Positions 22,880 through 30,724 of a stretch of 64,000 bases of DNA are shown here, one piece after another. This stretch comes from Streptosporangium minutum (GTDB lineage Bacteria > Actinomycetota > Actinomycetes > Streptosporangiales > Streptosporangiaceae). The stretch's first letter is position 1; every line of letters begins with the position of its first letter. The stretch covers positions 32,191 through 96,190 of the forward strand of contig NZ_NGFP01000003.1 in the NCBI RefSeq assembly GCF_002149035.1, read 5' to 3'. A program made the position numbers and the translations under genes. The notes under the pieces were generated by a model. The model had not been told where the DNA came from. It searched no databases and saw only the letters and a list, made by a program, of their open reading frames with translations.

Positions 22880-22949
22880 CAGTGGTCCTTTCAAGGTGCT
22901 CGGAATGCCCTCTCAGCGTATGGCCACTGCGCAGGTCTCCCCAAACCGG

Positions 22950-24158
22950 TCAGGCGACCACGGGGGCGTCCTGGAAGGCGTGGTCGGCGTCGACGCGCTC
23001 CAGGCTCCGCATGTGGTGGCGCCTGCCGTACAGGACGGCCATGCCCGCCAGGCAGCAGAGCGCGCCGAGGAGGTACGGCAGCGCGGGGGCGACGTCCTCC
23101 CCCAGCTTGGTGGCGATGTACGGCGCGAGGGCCCCGCCCATCCAGCGCACGAAGTTGTACCCGGCGGAGGCGACCGGCCGCGGCGCGTCGGAGACCTCCA
23201 TGGCCGCCTCGGTGAACACGGTGTTGTTCAGGCCGATCGGGATGCCCGACAGGATGACGAAGACGACGATGCCGGCGTGGCCCGACAGCGCGATGCCGAC
23301 CTGCAGGAGCGCCAGCACCGCCAGGGACAGGTGGAGCACCTTGACCGAGCCGAGCCGCCGTTGCAGGGCGGGGGCGGCGAAGACCGAGGCGAGCGCGACG
23401 CAGGCGCCCCATCCGAAGAAGACCGCGCCGATGCCGTAGGGCGACATACCGAGGATGAAGGGGGTGAAGGCCAGGATCGTGAAGAAGGCGAAGTTGTAGA
23501 AGAACGCGGTGAAGGCGGTCGTCGACAGGCCGCCGTGGGCGAGGGCGCGGAGCGGGTCGCCCAGGCGGGTCTTCACGGCCGGCGTGGGGGTGGTCCTCAG
23601 CAGGGTGGCGATGAGGACGAAGCCGACGGCCATGAGGGAGGCGGTGCCGAAGAAGGGCGCGCGCCAGTTCCAGTCGCCGAGAGCGGCGCCGACCAGCGGG
23701 CCCATGGAGATGCCCAGGCCGAGGGCCGCCTCGTAGAGGATGATGGCGGACTCGGCGCCGCCGCTGGCCGCGCCGACGATGACGGCCAGGGCGGTGGCCA
23801 CGAACAGGGCGTTGCCCAGGCCCCAGCCGGCCCGGAAGCCGATCAGCTCGCCGACGCTGCCGGAGGTTCCGGCCAGGGCAGCGAAGATCACGACCAGGGC
23901 CAGGCCGAGCAGCAGGGTGCGCTTGCCGCCGATCCGGCTGGAGACCCACCCGGTGACGAGCATGGCCACGGCGGTGACCAGGAAGTAGCTGGTGAACAGC
24001 AGGGAGACCTGGCTCGGGCCGGCGTGCAGCCCCTGGGCGATGGAGGGCAGGATCGGATCGACCAGGCCGATGCCCATGAAGGCGACGACCGCGGCGAACG
24101 CGGTGGCCCAGACGGACATCGGCTGGCGCAGGATGCTGCCGCCGCTCTGTGCTGACAT
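22950..24158 (-). CDS. MFS transporter (drug efflux-like)
   Basis: A 402-residue 12-helix major facilitator. The first helices read MGIGLVDPILPSIAQGL and TGWVSSRIGGKRTLLLG, the latter being the loop 2-3 motif A of drug:H+ antiporters. A run at about residue 140 (ALGLGISMGPLVGAALG) resembles motif C. The ATG at 24158 has GAAGGAGT nine bases upstream; a further GTG at 24191 lacks one. It follows a marR gene by 112 bases on the same strand, so export of a MarR-sensed compound is the likely role (inferred). Confidence 0.85.
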   Translation of the reverse strand: MSAQSGGSILRQPMSVWATAFAAVVAFMGIGLVDPILPSIAQGLHAGPSQVSLLFTSYFLVTAVAMLVTGWVSSRIGGKRTLLLGLALVVIFAALAGTSGSVGELIGFRAGWGLGNALFVATALAVIVGAASGGAESAIILYEAALGLGISMGPLVGAALGDWNWRAPFFGTASLMAVGFVLIATLLRTTPTPAVKTRLGDPLRALAHGGLSTTAFTAFFYNFAFFTILAFTPFILGMSPYGIGAVFFGWGACVALASVFAAPALQRRLGSVKVLHLSLAVLALLQVGIALSGHAGIVVFVILSGIPIGLNNTVFTEAAMEVSDAPRPVASAGYNFVRWMGGALAPYIATKLGEDVAPALPYLLGALCCLAGMAVLYGRRHHMRSLERVDADHAFQDAPVVA

Positions 24159-24270
24159 GGGGGTGGACTCCTTCTCGGGCGGAGCCGGCACGGGGGCCGG
24201 GCCGTCCGATCGTGCGGTTTTCTGCGGTGGTTCGCGGGACGCGGCCGGCGGCGGGAGCGGCGGCCGCGGG

Positions 24271-24687
24271 TCAGACGTCGCCGAGCTTGGCGAGGGCCGG
24301 GAGCGCGGCGCCGATCGCGGCGCGCTCCTCGGCTGTCAGCGCCTCCAGCTGCTCGGTCAGGTAGGCGACGCGGGCACGGCGGACGGCTACCAGGCGGGCG
24401 CGCCCCTCCTCGGTGAGCTCGACCGTGCGGACCCGGGCGTCGGACGGGTCGGTGCCGCGCGCCACCAGGCCGGGCTCCTCCAGCCGGTTGATCTGCACGG
24501 TCATGGTGGGCAGCTGGACGCCGTGCTCCTCGGCAAGCCCGGTCATCCGGCGGGGGCCGCTCTCCAGCGAGCCCAGCACGGCGTACTGCTGGCTGGTGAT
24601 GGGCTGCCCGGCCGCCACGCGGCGCAGCAGCAGCACCAGGTGCCGCAGCTCCCTCGAAAGGCTCTGTGCCAGATCGTCCGTCGTCAT
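24271..24687 (-). CDS. MarR family transcriptional regulator
   Basis: A 138-residue winged-helix protein: helices around ITSQQYAVLGSLESGP, recognition helix in LPTMTVQINRLEEPGLV, wing GTDPSDARVRTVELTEEG. It reads into the MFS gene, whose expression it probably controls together with its own. There is no Shine-Dalgarno box: a 33-bp near-palindromic operator abuts the ATG, and a TAGACT hexamer sits eight bases before it, which fits a leaderless mRNA starting at the A of the start codon. That start site is an inference. Confidence 0.88.
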   Translation of the reverse strand: MTTDDLAQSLSRELRHLVLLLRRVAAGQPITSQQYAVLGSLESGPRRMTGLAEEHGVQLPTMTVQINRLEEPGLVARGTDPSDARVRTVELTEEGRARLVAVRRARVAYLTEQLEALTAEERAAIGAALPALAKLGDV

Positions 24688-24719
24688 AGTTAGCCAGTCT
24701 AACTTAGTCTGACTAACTA
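24687..24719. promoter_or_regulatory. MarR operator, 33-bp near-palindrome abutting the start codon
   Basis: Outer arms TAGTTAG (24687-24693) and CTAACTA (24713-24719) are perfect inverted copies. Inside are two tandem TTAG-N5-CTAA sites (24690-24702 and 24704-24716) with centres 14 bp apart; the second is a perfect 6-1-6 palindrome. The first base is also the A of the marR ATG. Two MarR dimers could bind side by side over the core promoter. The palindrome is seen directly; the binding is inferred. Confidence 0.75.
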
Positions 24720-24932
24720 TTATTCCGGACAGAGGGCGGTGCTCCGCCGGACGCCGCCCCGCAACGGTCAGGGACGCCCGTCACCGCTCCCGCCGCGATG
24801 CCGGCGACAGGGATGCCGGCGACAGGGAACGTCGGGTGAGCCCGGGCGTGGGGGCCTCCCAGGACGATCGGGCACGGACGCCCGTCAGCCTCGCGGAGGA
24901 TCATGGCGGCGGAGCGAACTCCGCCGGACACG

Positions 24933-24963
24933 AAAAAAGGCGACATCCTTCACGGATGTCGCC
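24933..24963 (-). terminator. Intrinsic terminator after pdxS
   Basis: A perfect 10-bp stem (GGCGACATCC at 24939-24948 with GGATGTCGCC at 24954-24963) with a five-base loop is followed on the minus strand by six T residues (24938-24933). It is the most classical terminator in the window. Between it and marR are 213 bases with a 15-bp direct repeat at 24797-24826 and no gene. Confidence 0.92.
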
Positions 24964-24977
24964 TTTCCCGAAAATTC

Positions 24978-25892
24978 CTACCAGCCGCGCTCGGCCAGGC
25001 GGTGCGGGGCCGGGATGTCGTCGACGTTGATGCCGACCATGGCCTCGCCCAGACCGCGGGAGACCTTGGCGATGACGTCCGGGTCGTCGTAGAACGTGGT
25101 GGCCTTGACGATCGCGGCGGCGCGCTGGGCCGGGTTGCCGGACTTGAAGATGCCCGACCCGACGAACACGCCCTCGGCGCCGAGCTGCATCATCATCGCG
25201 GCGTCGGCCGGGGTGGCGATGCCGCCGGCGGTGAAGAGCACGACCGGCAGCTTGCCGGTCTTGGCGACCTCGGCGACCAGCTCGTACGGCGCCTGCAGCT
25301 CCTTGGCCGCGACGAACAGCTCGTCCTCGGGCAGCGAGGACAGGCGCTTGAGCTCACCCCGGATCTTGCGCATGTGGGTGGTGGCGTTGGAGACGTCACC
25401 GGTGCCCGCCTCGCCCTTGGAGCGGATCATCGCCGCGCCCTCGGTGATGCGGCGCAGCGCCTCGCCCAGGTTGGTCGCACCGCAGACGAAGGGCACGGTG
25501 AACTGCCACTTGTCGATGTGGTTGGCGAAGTCGGCGGGGGTCAGCACCTCGGACTCGTCGACGTAGTCGACGCCGAGCGACTGGAGCACCTGGGCCTCGA
25601 CGAAGTGACCGATGCGGGCCTTGGCCATGACCGGGATCGAGACGGCGGCGATGATGCCGTCGATCATGTCGGGGTCGCTCATCCGGGAGACGCCACCCTG
25701 GGCGCGGATGTCGGCGGGGACCCGCTCGAGCGCCATGACGGCGACGGCTCCGGCGTCCTCGGCGATCTTGGCCTGCTCGGCGTTGACGACGTCCATGATG
25801 ACGCCGCCCTTGAGCATCTCTGCCATGCCGCGCTTCACCCGGGCGGTTCCGGTGACGGCGGTCTCGGTGACTTCGGGCGTGCTGCTGGACAC
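24978..25892 (-). CDS. pdxS: Pyridoxal 5'-phosphate synthase subunit PdxS
   Basis: A 304-residue (beta/alpha)8 enzyme making PLP from ribose 5-phosphate, glyceraldehyde 3-phosphate and PdxT-derived ammonia. Conserved are GVIMDVVN, the Schiff-base Lys in MAKARIGHF, the second Lys region [14 protein letters not shown] and the phosphate site [15 protein letters not shown]. The GTG at 25892 follows GAGGT by seven bases; an earlier possible start at 25952 has no family match. It is transcribed alone, with a 29-bp palindrome upstream and a strong terminator downstream. Confidence 0.96.
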   Translation of the reverse strand: MSSSTPEVTETAVTGTARVKRGMAEMLKGGVIMDVVNAEQAKIAEDAGAVAVMALERVPADIRAQGGVSRMSDPDMIDGIIAAVSIPVMAKARIGHFVEAQVLQSLGVDYVDESEVLTPADFANHIDKWQFTVPFVCGATNLGEALRRITEGAAMIRSKGEAGTGDVSNATTHMRKIRGELKRLSSLPEDELFVAAKELQAPYELVAEVAKTGKLPVVLFTAGGIATPADAAMMMQLGAEGVFVGSGIFKSGNPAQRAAAIVKATTFYDDPDVIAKVSRGLGEAMVGINVDDIPAPHRLAERGW

Positions 25893-25982
25893 GGTCTCTA
25901 CCTCACGACGGCTGGTTGCGGAACATGGGCCGTCCGCGGGGACGGCCACCACGTCTCCATGGTAGGCGCTGATCCGCCTGTC

Positions 25983-26011
25983 CCCTTACACGACAAGTTG
26001 TCGTGTAAGGG
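25983..26011. promoter_or_regulatory. Perfect 29-bp palindrome upstream of pdxS
   Basis: Arms of 14 bp, CCCTTACACGACAA (25983-25996) and its exact reverse complement (25998-26011), flank one central G. No T-run follows on either strand. It lies 91 bases upstream of the pdxS start and 86 bases past the DUF3048 stop. An operator for pdxS is the best reading; a terminator for the gene before is possible. I do not recognise the motif. Confidence 0.6.
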
Positions 26012-26097
26012 CGATCTTCTTGGACATCATGTAGGGCGGCGGCGCGGCCGGGAGGGCCGGCGGGCCGGGACGCGGCCGGCGGCGCCGGGCCCGGAGG

Positions 26098-27111
26098 TCA
26101 GGGGATGACGGGCTTGCGGGCGGCCAGGACGACCCACACCTGCCCGGGGGCGAAGTTCATCGGCTCCCCCGCCTCGGTGGTGAAGACGGTGCCGTCCTCC
26201 TCCGACTCACGTGACCACCTGGCCTTGAAGGCCTTGCCGTCGCGGAGCACGATCGCGCTGCCCTTGCCGGTGCTGTGCACCAGGGGCGTGTAGCTCTGGT
26301 TCTTGTCGTGGAACTCCGAGCGCTCGGTCTTGGTGTACTGCACGACGATCGTCGGCGCGCCGAGCTGGCCGCCCTCGGCCGCCATGTCCTTCGCGCCGTC
26401 CTGCCAGATCAGCCACTTGCCGGTGGCCTCCGACCAGCTGAAGGTGAAGCGGGCGGCCGGGTACTTCACGCTGAACGTCTTCTTGGGCACGCCGCCCTCG
26501 GGGGCGTCGCCGAAGGTGAATCCGACGTCCTTGGCCCTGGTCGCCTTGGGCGCCTGGGCCAGCAGCTCCCTGGTGTTGGCGAACAGGTTGTAGGGCGCGT
26601 AACGGCCCGGCTGGCGGAAGTAGGCGCCCGGCGCCCGGCTGTCGGAGACGTCGAACAGCGACGACTGCGCGATGATGGGAAGCATCTTGGTCTGCGCGCC
26701 CGAGTAGGCGAAGGCGGGCTTGCCGAACTGCGGCACGATGTGCAGGTCGGATATCCGGGCGCTGCGGACCGGGCCGATCTTGGGCGGGATCTTCGAGGAG
26801 AAGATCGCCATCAGTCGCGTCAGGCCCGCCTCGACCTGCTCGACATAGACGATGTCGGCGCTTTTGAGGCCGAGCTGCGGCTTGCCGGCCGAGGTGTTCT
26901 CGATCTTCGCCGCGAGCACGGCCCTGCGGGCGGCCCCGGGGAGCCCGGTGAAGGGATGGGTCGGCTCGGGAGTCGGGGTCGCGTCCGCGGGCGGGGCGGT
27001 GGCCGCCTGCGGGTTCTTCCCCGGGGCCGGTTCATCGGAGGAACAGGCCGCGGCCGGAGCCAGGACGGCGACTCCCGCCAGCGTGACGGCGATCATCCGG
27101 GGCACCCGCAC
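26098..27111 (-). CDS. DUF3048 (YerB-like) lipoprotein
   Basis: A 337-residue secreted protein. A signal peptide with lipobox PAAAC (Cys at about 23) is followed by a Pro/Ala/Thr linker to about 50, then the DUF3048 domain starting HPFTGLP with VYVEQVEAGLTRLMAIF and IGPVRSARISDLHI, and a C-terminal DUF3048_C region ending PGQVWVVLAARKP. These are thought to be cell-surface proteins; the function is unknown. AGGAGATG before the GTG at 27111 supports the start. Confidence 0.85.
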   Translation of the reverse strand: MRVPRMIAVTLAGVAVLAPAAACSSDEPAPGKNPQAATAPPADATPTPEPTHPFTGLPGAARRAVLAAKIENTSAGKPQLGLKSADIVYVEQVEAGLTRLMAIFSSKIPPKIGPVRSARISDLHIVPQFGKPAFAYSGAQTKMLPIIAQSSLFDVSDSRAPGAYFRQPGRYAPYNLFANTRELLAQAPKATRAKDVGFTFGDAPEGGVPKKTFSVKYPAARFTFSWSEATGKWLIWQDGAKDMAAEGGQLGAPTIVVQYTKTERSEFHDKNQSYTPLVHSTGKGSAIVLRDGKAFKARWSRESEEDGTVFTTEAGEPMNFAPGQVWVVLAARKPVIP

Positions 27112-27163
27112 GGCTCATCTCCTCAAATCGGCCACGAAACGCCCAAGAGCTTACCTGTGCCCG

Positions 27164-27235
27164 ACTTACCGGATACCCCCCTTTGTGTGCGTCCTATTCA
27201 CCTGACCGATATCTCGCTGCCTGCGCGTCCTATTC
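27164..27235 (-). repeat. Degenerate 36-bp tandem repeat anchored on a stop codon
   Basis: Read on the minus strand, GAATAGGACGCGCA (from 27235) includes the TAG stop of the LemA-like gene. Exactly 36 bases later the copy GAATAGGACGCACA begins. By eye, 25 of 36 positions agree between the two units, including a shared TATC near position 25. The second unit lies in the spacer before the DUF3048 gene. Confidence 0.55.
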
Positions 27236-27769
27236 GGCGGCGAGGGCCTGCGGGGGCGTGTCGTCGATCTCGAAGAAATCCGGATACTCCGTGTGCCCGG
27301 CCAGTCGTAACGTGCGCGCGAGCCAGCGGCGCTGGGCCGCGCGGGTCACGCCGACCGCGTTGTTGTAGAAGCGGCGCGAGTAGAGCACCTTGGCCACCGC
27401 GGCGCCGAGCTCCTCCAGCAGGTCGGTGCCCGCCGGGGTGGCGGCCACCCGGTCACGGAAGCGCTCCTGGTCGACCACCGCCCGCAGGGTGCGCGACAGG
27501 TCGCTCTCGGCGTGCTCGCGCTCCTCGGGCCCCGCCGTACGGGCCTCGTGGGCCGCCGCGGCCAGCACCAGGCTCGTGGCCGGGTCGAGGACGCGGGACG
27601 CCGCCAGTTCCAGGCAGACGGCGGTCCGCCGTACCAGGGCGGCGTCCAGGGACTCGCGGGCCAGCTCCAGCCGGATGTGGAGCCGGTCCAGCCGGCCCGC
27701 CCGCCAGGAGATGTAGACGGCGGTGAGCAGCACGATCGCGCCCACCACCAGGATCAGCGTGGTGGTCAC
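27230..27769 (-). CDS. LemA-like membrane-anchored protein
   Basis: A 179-residue protein: an N-terminal transmembrane helix (TLILVVGAIVLLTAVYISW), a helical region, and a C-terminal RRFYNNAVGVTRAAQRRW segment that resembles the FYNxAV motif of LemA proteins. The GTG start overlaps the pimA stop in GTGA, so it is coupled to the mannosyltransferase gene as in other actinobacteria. No function is known. Its stop codon begins a 36-bp repeat. Confidence 0.65.
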   Translation of the reverse strand: MTTTLILVVGAIVLLTAVYISWRAGRLDRLHIRLELARESLDAALVRRTAVCLELAASRVLDPATSLVLAAAAHEARTAGPEEREHAESDLSRTLRAVVDQERFRDRVAATPAGTDLLEELGAAVAKVLYSRRFYNNAVGVTRAAQRRWLARTLRLAGHTEYPDFFEIDDTPPQALAAE

Positions 27770-28893
27770 GGCGTGTCGTCCTCCTCCACCCCGGCTGTGC
27801 TGGCCACGGTCTCGTAGACGCGCAGGACGTCGCGGGCGACCGTGGACCAGTCGTACTTCCGGACGGCCTGGCGGGCCTCCTGCGACAGCTTGGCCCGGCG
27901 GTCGGGAGCGTCGAGCAGTGCGGCGGCCTCGCGGGCGAGCGACCCGGCGTCGCCGGTCTCGAACAGCGCCCCGGCCTGGCCGTCGTCGAGCACCTTGCGG
28001 AAGGCCGGGATGTCGCTGGCCAGGATCGCGGCACCGGCCGACATCGCCTCGGTGAGCACGATGCCGAAGCTCTCGCCGCCCAGGTTGGGCGCGCAGAACA
28101 CGTCCACCGAGTGGTAGGCGCGGACCTTGTCCTCCTCGCTGACCATGCCGAGCAGGCCGATCCTGTCATGGAAGCGGGCCGGGACCTTCTCCAGCACCTC
28201 GCCGGCGTCGCCGGGCCCGGCGACGAGCAGGCGCAGCCGGGGCCGCTCGGCCGCCAGCAGGGTGAACGCCTCCAGCAGCACCGGCAGGCCCTTGCGGGGC
28301 TCGTCCATCCGGCCGAGGAAGCCGATCACCTCGCCCTCGTCCCAACCCGGCAGCGGCTCGGCCTCGCTGTAGCGGCTGACCGTCACCCCGTTCGGGATGA
28401 GCACGGCGTCGCCGCCGATGAACTCGACCAGGGTCTTCCTGGCCGCGTCCGACACCGCGATCCGGGCCGTGATCTTCTCCAGCGCGCTCGTGATCACGGG
28501 CGACGCGACCGAGAACGCCCGGGAACGGCCGTAGGAGGCGTGGAAGGTGCCCACGATCGGCCCCCTGGCCACCCAGCAGGCGAGCAGGCCCACCGAGGGG
28601 ATGAACGGTTCGTGCACGTGCAGCACGTCGAAGCGGCCCTCGCGCACCCAGCGGCGCACCCGGTTGGCCGACAGGAACCCGAACGACATCCTGGCCACCG
28701 ACCCGTTGAAGGGGACGGGGACCGCGCGGCCGACCGAGGTCACGTACGGCGGCAGCGACGCGTCGTCGCCCGCCGGCGCGATCACCTGAACCTGGTGACC
28801 GTCCTCCATCAGCGCCTCGGCGAGGTCGCGGATGTGCACCTGCACGCCGCCCGGCACGTCCCACATGTAGGGACAGACGATGCCGATCCTCAT
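27766..28893 (-). CDS. pimA: Phosphatidylinositol alpha-mannosyltransferase PimA
   Basis: A 375-residue GT-B family 4 glycosyltransferase adding the first mannose from GDP-mannose to phosphatidyl-myo-inositol on the inner membrane face. It begins MRIGIVCPYMWDVPGGVQVH with the glycine-rich loop, has VLHVHEPFIPSVGLL, the donor-site GRMDEPRKGLPVLLEAF and the E-x7-E type motif in GGESFGIVLTEAMSAG. GGGAGAGC precedes the ATG. The neighbours patA and pgsA confirm the pathway. It overlaps the LemA-like gene by four bases. Confidence 0.93.
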   Translation of the reverse strand: MRIGIVCPYMWDVPGGVQVHIRDLAEALMEDGHQVQVIAPAGDDASLPPYVTSVGRAVPVPFNGSVARMSFGFLSANRVRRWVREGRFDVLHVHEPFIPSVGLLACWVARGPIVGTFHASYGRSRAFSVASPVITSALEKITARIAVSDAARKTLVEFIGGDAVLIPNGVTVSRYSEAEPLPGWDEGEVIGFLGRMDEPRKGLPVLLEAFTLLAAERPRLRLLVAGPGDAGEVLEKVPARFHDRIGLLGMVSEEDKVRAYHSVDVFCAPNLGGESFGIVLTEAMSAGAAILASDIPAFRKVLDDGQAGALFETGDAGSLAREAAALLDAPDRRAKLSQEARQAVRKYDWSTVARDVLRVYETVASTAGVEEDDTP

Positions 28894-28984
28894 TGCTCTC
28901 CCACCGCCCCTCGTCCGCCTCGCGGAGAGCCCGCTCCGTCGTGCTCCCCCCTCCGCTCACCGTGCCGGACCCGGCCGCGCCTTC

Positions 28985-29899
28985 TCATCCGCGGGGCTCC
29001 AGATCCTCGAGCCAGAGCCGCTGGAGCATGTGCCAGTCCTCCGGGTGCTCGGTGATGCCCTTCTCGAAGACCGTGGCCAGGTCCTGCATGACGGCGGCCA
29101 CCTTCTCCTTCCGGGTGCCCTCGGCGGGGACCGCGATCTCCTGGTGGAACTGCAGACCCCAGTCGCGCCCCTCGAAGTAGAGGATCGCCGGGATCAGAGC
29201 GGCACCGGTGTGCACCGCCAGCAGGCCGGGACCGGCGGGCATGCGCGTGGCCGAGCCGAAGAACTGCACCTCGACGCCCTTGGCGGTCAGGTCGCGCTCG
29301 GCGGGCAGGGCGACCGGCCGGCCGGCCCGCAGCCGCTGCGCCAGGGTGCCGAAGGTGTGGCTCTCCCCGCCGGTGAGCGGCAGCACCTCCATGCCCAGTC
29401 CCTCGCGGAAGGCGGTGTAGCGGTGGAAGAGCGACTCGGGCCTGAGCCGCTCGGCGACGGTGGTGAACGGGTGACCCTTGGCGACGAACCAGGCGCCCGC
29501 CTGGTCCCAGTTGCCCATGTGCGGCAGGGCCAGGACCACCCCGCGGCCCTTGGCCAGGTTGTCGTAGACCTGCTCGTCGCCGACGACCTTCATCCGGGAG
29601 AGGATCTCCTCGGCGGGCATGGAGGGCAGCCGGAACACCTCGTGGAAGTAGCGGAAGTAGGAGCGCATGCCCTCGCGGCTCAGCTCCCGGATCGCCGGAT
29701 CGTCCGGCGAGGTGCCCCTGACCCGGGCGAGGTTGGCCTCCAGCCGGCGGACCGATCCGCCGTGGCGCTTCCAGAGACGGTCGGCGGCCTTGCGGAAGGC
29801 CCAGGCGGTGAGGCGTTCGGGGAGGCGGGGCACGAGCGTCCAGCCGGCGCCGAAACCGGCGGCGACGAGACGATCCTGCAAGGACGGCTTGTCGGTCAT
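28985..29899 (-). CDS. patA: Phosphatidylinositol mannoside acyltransferase PatA
   Basis: A 304-residue LpxL/HtrB-family membrane-associated acyltransferase that acylates the mannose of PIM. The catalytic HX4D motif is HMGNWDQAG, followed by the conserved RPESLFHRYTAFREGLGM and PAERDLTAKGVEVQFFG regions. The ATG at 29899 has GGGAGAG just upstream and stands 11 bases after the pgsA stop. A longer open frame upstream overlaps pgsA and is not used. A 91-base gap leads to pimA. Confidence 0.9.
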   Translation of the reverse strand: MTDKPSLQDRLVAAGFGAGWTLVPRLPERLTAWAFRKAADRLWKRHGGSVRRLEANLARVRGTSPDDPAIRELSREGMRSYFRYFHEVFRLPSMPAEEILSRMKVVGDEQVYDNLAKGRGVVLALPHMGNWDQAGAWFVAKGHPFTTVAERLRPESLFHRYTAFREGLGMEVLPLTGGESHTFGTLAQRLRAGRPVALPAERDLTAKGVEVQFFGSATRMPAGPGLLAVHTGAALIPAILYFEGRDWGLQFHQEIAVPAEGTRKEKVAAVMQDLATVFEKGITEHPEDWHMLQRLWLEDLEPRG

Positions 29900-29910
29900 C
29901 GCTCTCCCGA

Positions 29911-30528
29911 TCAGCGGAGGGTCTGGGGCGGGACGGAGACGGCCTGGCGGCGGACGTGCAGCAGGCGCTGGCCGACGGTGACCGCGCTGGCGGCGGCGAG
30001 CAGCCAGAGCCCGGCGGCCAGGATGTAGGGCACGCCGAGGCCGCCGAGACCGGCGGAGACCAGGCCGACGACCAGGCGCTCGGGCCGTTCCGCCAGGCCG
30101 ACGTCGCACGTCATGCCCAGCCCCTCGGCCCTGGCCTTGACGTAGGACACCACCGCGCCGGCCACCAGGCAGAACAGCGCGACCCCGGCCAGCACCCGCT
30201 GGTCGCTCACCACGAACCAGATCGCCAGCCCGGAGAAGATCCCGGCGTCGCCCACCCGGTCGAGGGTGGAGTCGAGGAAGGCGCCCCAGAGGCTTCCCTT
30301 CCCGACCATCCTGGCCATGACCCCGTCGAGAAGGTCCGCCAGCACGAAAAACGTGATCACCACCGTGCCGGGGAACAACTCACCACGGGGGTAGAAGAAG
30401 AGGGCCGCGGCGACGGTGCCGAGCGTGCCGACCGCGGTGACCACGTTGGGGCTGATCCCTCGGCGGGCGAGCGCCCTGCCCAGGGGGGTCAAGACTCGGG
30501 TTACGGCGGGGCGCAGAAGTTTCAGCAT
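29911..30528 (-). CDS. pgsA: CDP-alcohol phosphatidyltransferase, phosphatidylinositol phosphate synthase
   Basis: A 205-residue integral membrane enzyme with about six helices. The diagnostic CDP-alcohol motif spans about residues 65-92: DLLDGVMAR, then GAFLDSTLDR, giving all four Asp residues for metal and catalysis. Adjacent patA and pimA make the inositol phosphate acceptor likely over glycerol phosphate. The start ATG (30528) lacks a strong ribosome binding site. It is divergent from the EF-G-like gene. Confidence 0.92.
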   Translation of the reverse strand: MLKLLRPAVTRVLTPLGRALARRGISPNVVTAVGTLGTVAAALFFYPRGELFPGTVVITFFVLADLLDGVMARMVGKGSLWGAFLDSTLDRVGDAGIFSGLAIWFVVSDQRVLAGVALFCLVAGAVVSYVKARAEGLGMTCDVGLAERPERLVVGLVSAGLGGLGVPYILAAGLWLLAAASAVTVGQRLLHVRRQAVSVPPQTLR

Positions 30529-30602
30529 CGCGCTCTGATCGTAGGCCAATCCGCATGTGAGCGTGCATCCAACGCTCCGCAAGCGGATCGGCCCGGAGCT
30601 CT

Positions 30603-30618
30603 TGTGATATTCGCCACA
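30603..30618. promoter_or_regulatory. CRP-like site between pgsA and the EF-G-like gene
   Basis: TGTGA-TATTCG-CCACA has one mismatch to TGTGA-N6-TCACA. It lies in the 196-base divergent spacer, 75 bases from the pgsA start and 107 from the other. Prediction only. Confidence 0.35.
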
Positions 30619-30724
30619 TGGGTATTTGGTGAACAGACCGCGTCCTCGCAGTGTACGGACGCGGCAGCGGACCCGAGGGTGTGGCCGCACCTGGCCGCGC
30701 TCCGGCAACGACGCGGGAGGCGAC

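Noticed and set aside
24797..24826. Two copies of a 15-bp unit GATGCCGGCGACAGG as a further stop-anchored repeat
   Set aside because: It is a tandem duplication in a spacer but does not include the end of any gene.
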